From the NCBI GenBank assembly GCA_030838885.1, contig JAUZEU010000715.1, forward strand, positions 1 through 5,296: a stretch of DNA of 5,296 nt, given 5' to 3'. The notes beneath the pieces were generated by a model, which searched no databases, was not told the DNA's origin, and was given only the letters and a program-made list of their open reading frames with translations. The DNA comes from Bryobacterales bacterium. Lineage in GTDB: Bacteria > Acidobacteriota > Terriglobia > Bryobacterales > Bryobacteraceae. Shown here piece after piece: positions 4,468-5,296 of the stretch; the stretch's first letter is position 1, and each line of letters starts with the position of its first letter. Made by a program: the position numbers and the translations under genes.

Positions 4468-5296
4468 ATGGATCAGAATCCCCGCAAGCCGGTGCGCGTT
4501 CGCCGCGTAGACCAGTGCCAGTCAGTCCACGAAATTTTTGAGAATTGCCTGCCTGCATTTGGCGGCGCCATACTGCGGCGCGTCTACAGCATCCTGGATC
4601 GCGCGATTGGGATGGGCTGCCCGCTCACCCTCTCCATCGCCGGGCCCATCACTGTTTCCGGCCAGCACCAGGCGTGGCTCATCCCGCTGCTCGAGACCGG
4701 CTGGGTGGCGTACATCAGCACCACGGACGCGGTCTGTTATCACGACGGGCATCGCAGTCTCAATGCCCATACGAAAGATCCCATCTACGAAGTTCCGATC
4801 TTCGGTGACGATGGCGCCCTCCGTGACGAGAAAGTTATCCGCGTGACGGACATGGGTTTTGATGAAGAAGTACTGCTTGATCAGGACAGGTTCCTCGCCG
4901 CCGTCCTCTCTCGCCCCGAGTTCCAGAAGAAGATGACCGGCACTGAATTGCGTTATCGGCTGGGCGCCTTCTATGGCGACCAGGAACGCCGCAACGGTGT
5001 GGAACCGGGGCTTCTTTCCACCTGCACACGCCTGGGTATTCCGGTCTTCGTGGGCGCGCCGTCCGATGGCAGCGTTTTCCTGAACTCCATGAAGCTTTGG
5101 GCCATGAAACAGGCCGGTCTCATCCCCGAATACTCATTCGATCTCGACCTGCACGCCGAAGTCTTCGAAGCCTGCGCCTATCACCATTGGGGCCTTTTCG
5201 AGAGCCAGGCGAAAGGCATCGCCACGCTGATTCTGGGTGGGGGCGTGCCGAAAAACTTCAACCTGCAACCTGAGCCCGCGCTCGGTCAGGTGCTGG
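4468..5296 (+). CDS. Deoxyhypusine synthase family protein (3' end cut by window edge)
   Basis: My translation gives 276 codons plus one base, without a stop; family members usually run to some 340-400 residues. Recognisable blocks: a nucleotide-binding-like SIAGPITVSG (residues 56-65); ISTTDAVCYHDGHRSL (83-98), where eukaryotic enzymes have VTTAGGVEED; IPVFVGAPSDGS with D200, equivalent to the aspartate of the eukaryotic TDGS motif; YHHWGLFES; and LILGGGVPKNF with K262. The eukaryotic H288, which follows the equivalent lysine, is N263 here. The catalytic lysine of the family (in SWGK, about 40 residues further on) lies beyond the edge, so activity cannot be judged. Eukaryotic and archaeal enzymes use spermidine and NAD to modify eIF5A; bacteria lack that substrate. 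Bacterial relatives are, as I recall, linked to polyamine synthesis such as homospermidine or spermidine formation. The ATG at 4468 directly follows an in-frame TGA, and no clear ribosome site precedes it, suggesting coupling to the gene 25 bases upstream. Confidence 0.9.
   Translation, partial: MDQNPRKPVRVRRVDQCQSVHEIFENCLPAFGGAILRRVYSILDRAIGMGCPLTLSIAGPITVSGQHQAWLIPLLETGWVAYISTTDAVCYHDGHRSLNAHTKDPIYEVPIFGDDGALRDEKVIRVTDMGFDEEVLLDQDRFLAAVLSRPEFQKKMTGTELRYRLGAFYGDQERRNGVEPGLLSTCTRLGIPVFVGAPSDGSVFLNSMKLWAMKQAGLIPEYSFDLDLHAEVFEACAYHHWGLFESQAKGIATLILGGGVPKNFNLQPEPALGQVL

Overview
The window is GC-rich, compactly packed bacterial chromosome holding six genes. Two of them run off the ends. I see no mobile element, phage gene, tRNA, rRNA or CRISPR array. 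The gene set is ordinary aerobic, heterotrophic metabolism. The secreted protein at 3675-4442 has the layout (signal peptide, charged middle, short beta-rich C-terminus) that I associate with Acidobacteriota of the Solibacter/Bryobacter type. That assignment is a weak inference from style, not a match I could run.

Layout, left to right. (1) 1-1017, minus strand: L-threonine 3-dehydrogenase (tdh), complete except for about the last eight codons, which lie beyond the left edge. (2) 1062-2354, plus strand: a class III PLP-dependent aminotransferase of the AGXT2-like kind, divergent from tdh across a 44-base spacer. (3) 2343-2546, minus strand: a 67-residue protein with two membrane segments, whose stop end overlaps the aminotransferase 3' end by 12 bases. 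(4) 2648-3619, minus strand: an aldo/keto reductase with an intact catalytic tetrad; the membrane-protein gene follows 101 bases downstream on the same strand. (5) 3675-4442, plus strand: an exported protein of unknown function, divergent from the reductase across 55 bases. (6) 4468 to the right edge, plus strand: a deoxyhypusine-synthase-family protein, 25 bases after gene 5 and cut off before its catalytic lysine.

How the genes may work together. Tdh makes 2-amino-3-oxobutyrate, which goes to glycine or decarboxylates to aminoacetone. An AGXT2-type aminotransferase handles small amino and oxo acids such as glyoxylate/glycine and beta-amino acids, and aldo/keto reductases commonly detoxify small carbonyls. 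A threonine/glycine/carbonyl neighbourhood is therefore plausible, but only the adjacency is seen. The most interesting gene is the bacterial deoxyhypusine-synthase homologue. Bacteria lack the eIF5A substrate, so its job is more likely in polyamine metabolism, and here it sits directly behind a secreted protein of unknown role.

At the scale of the whole window, the plus strand is richer in C than G under genes of both orientations, which suggests a replication-strand skew.
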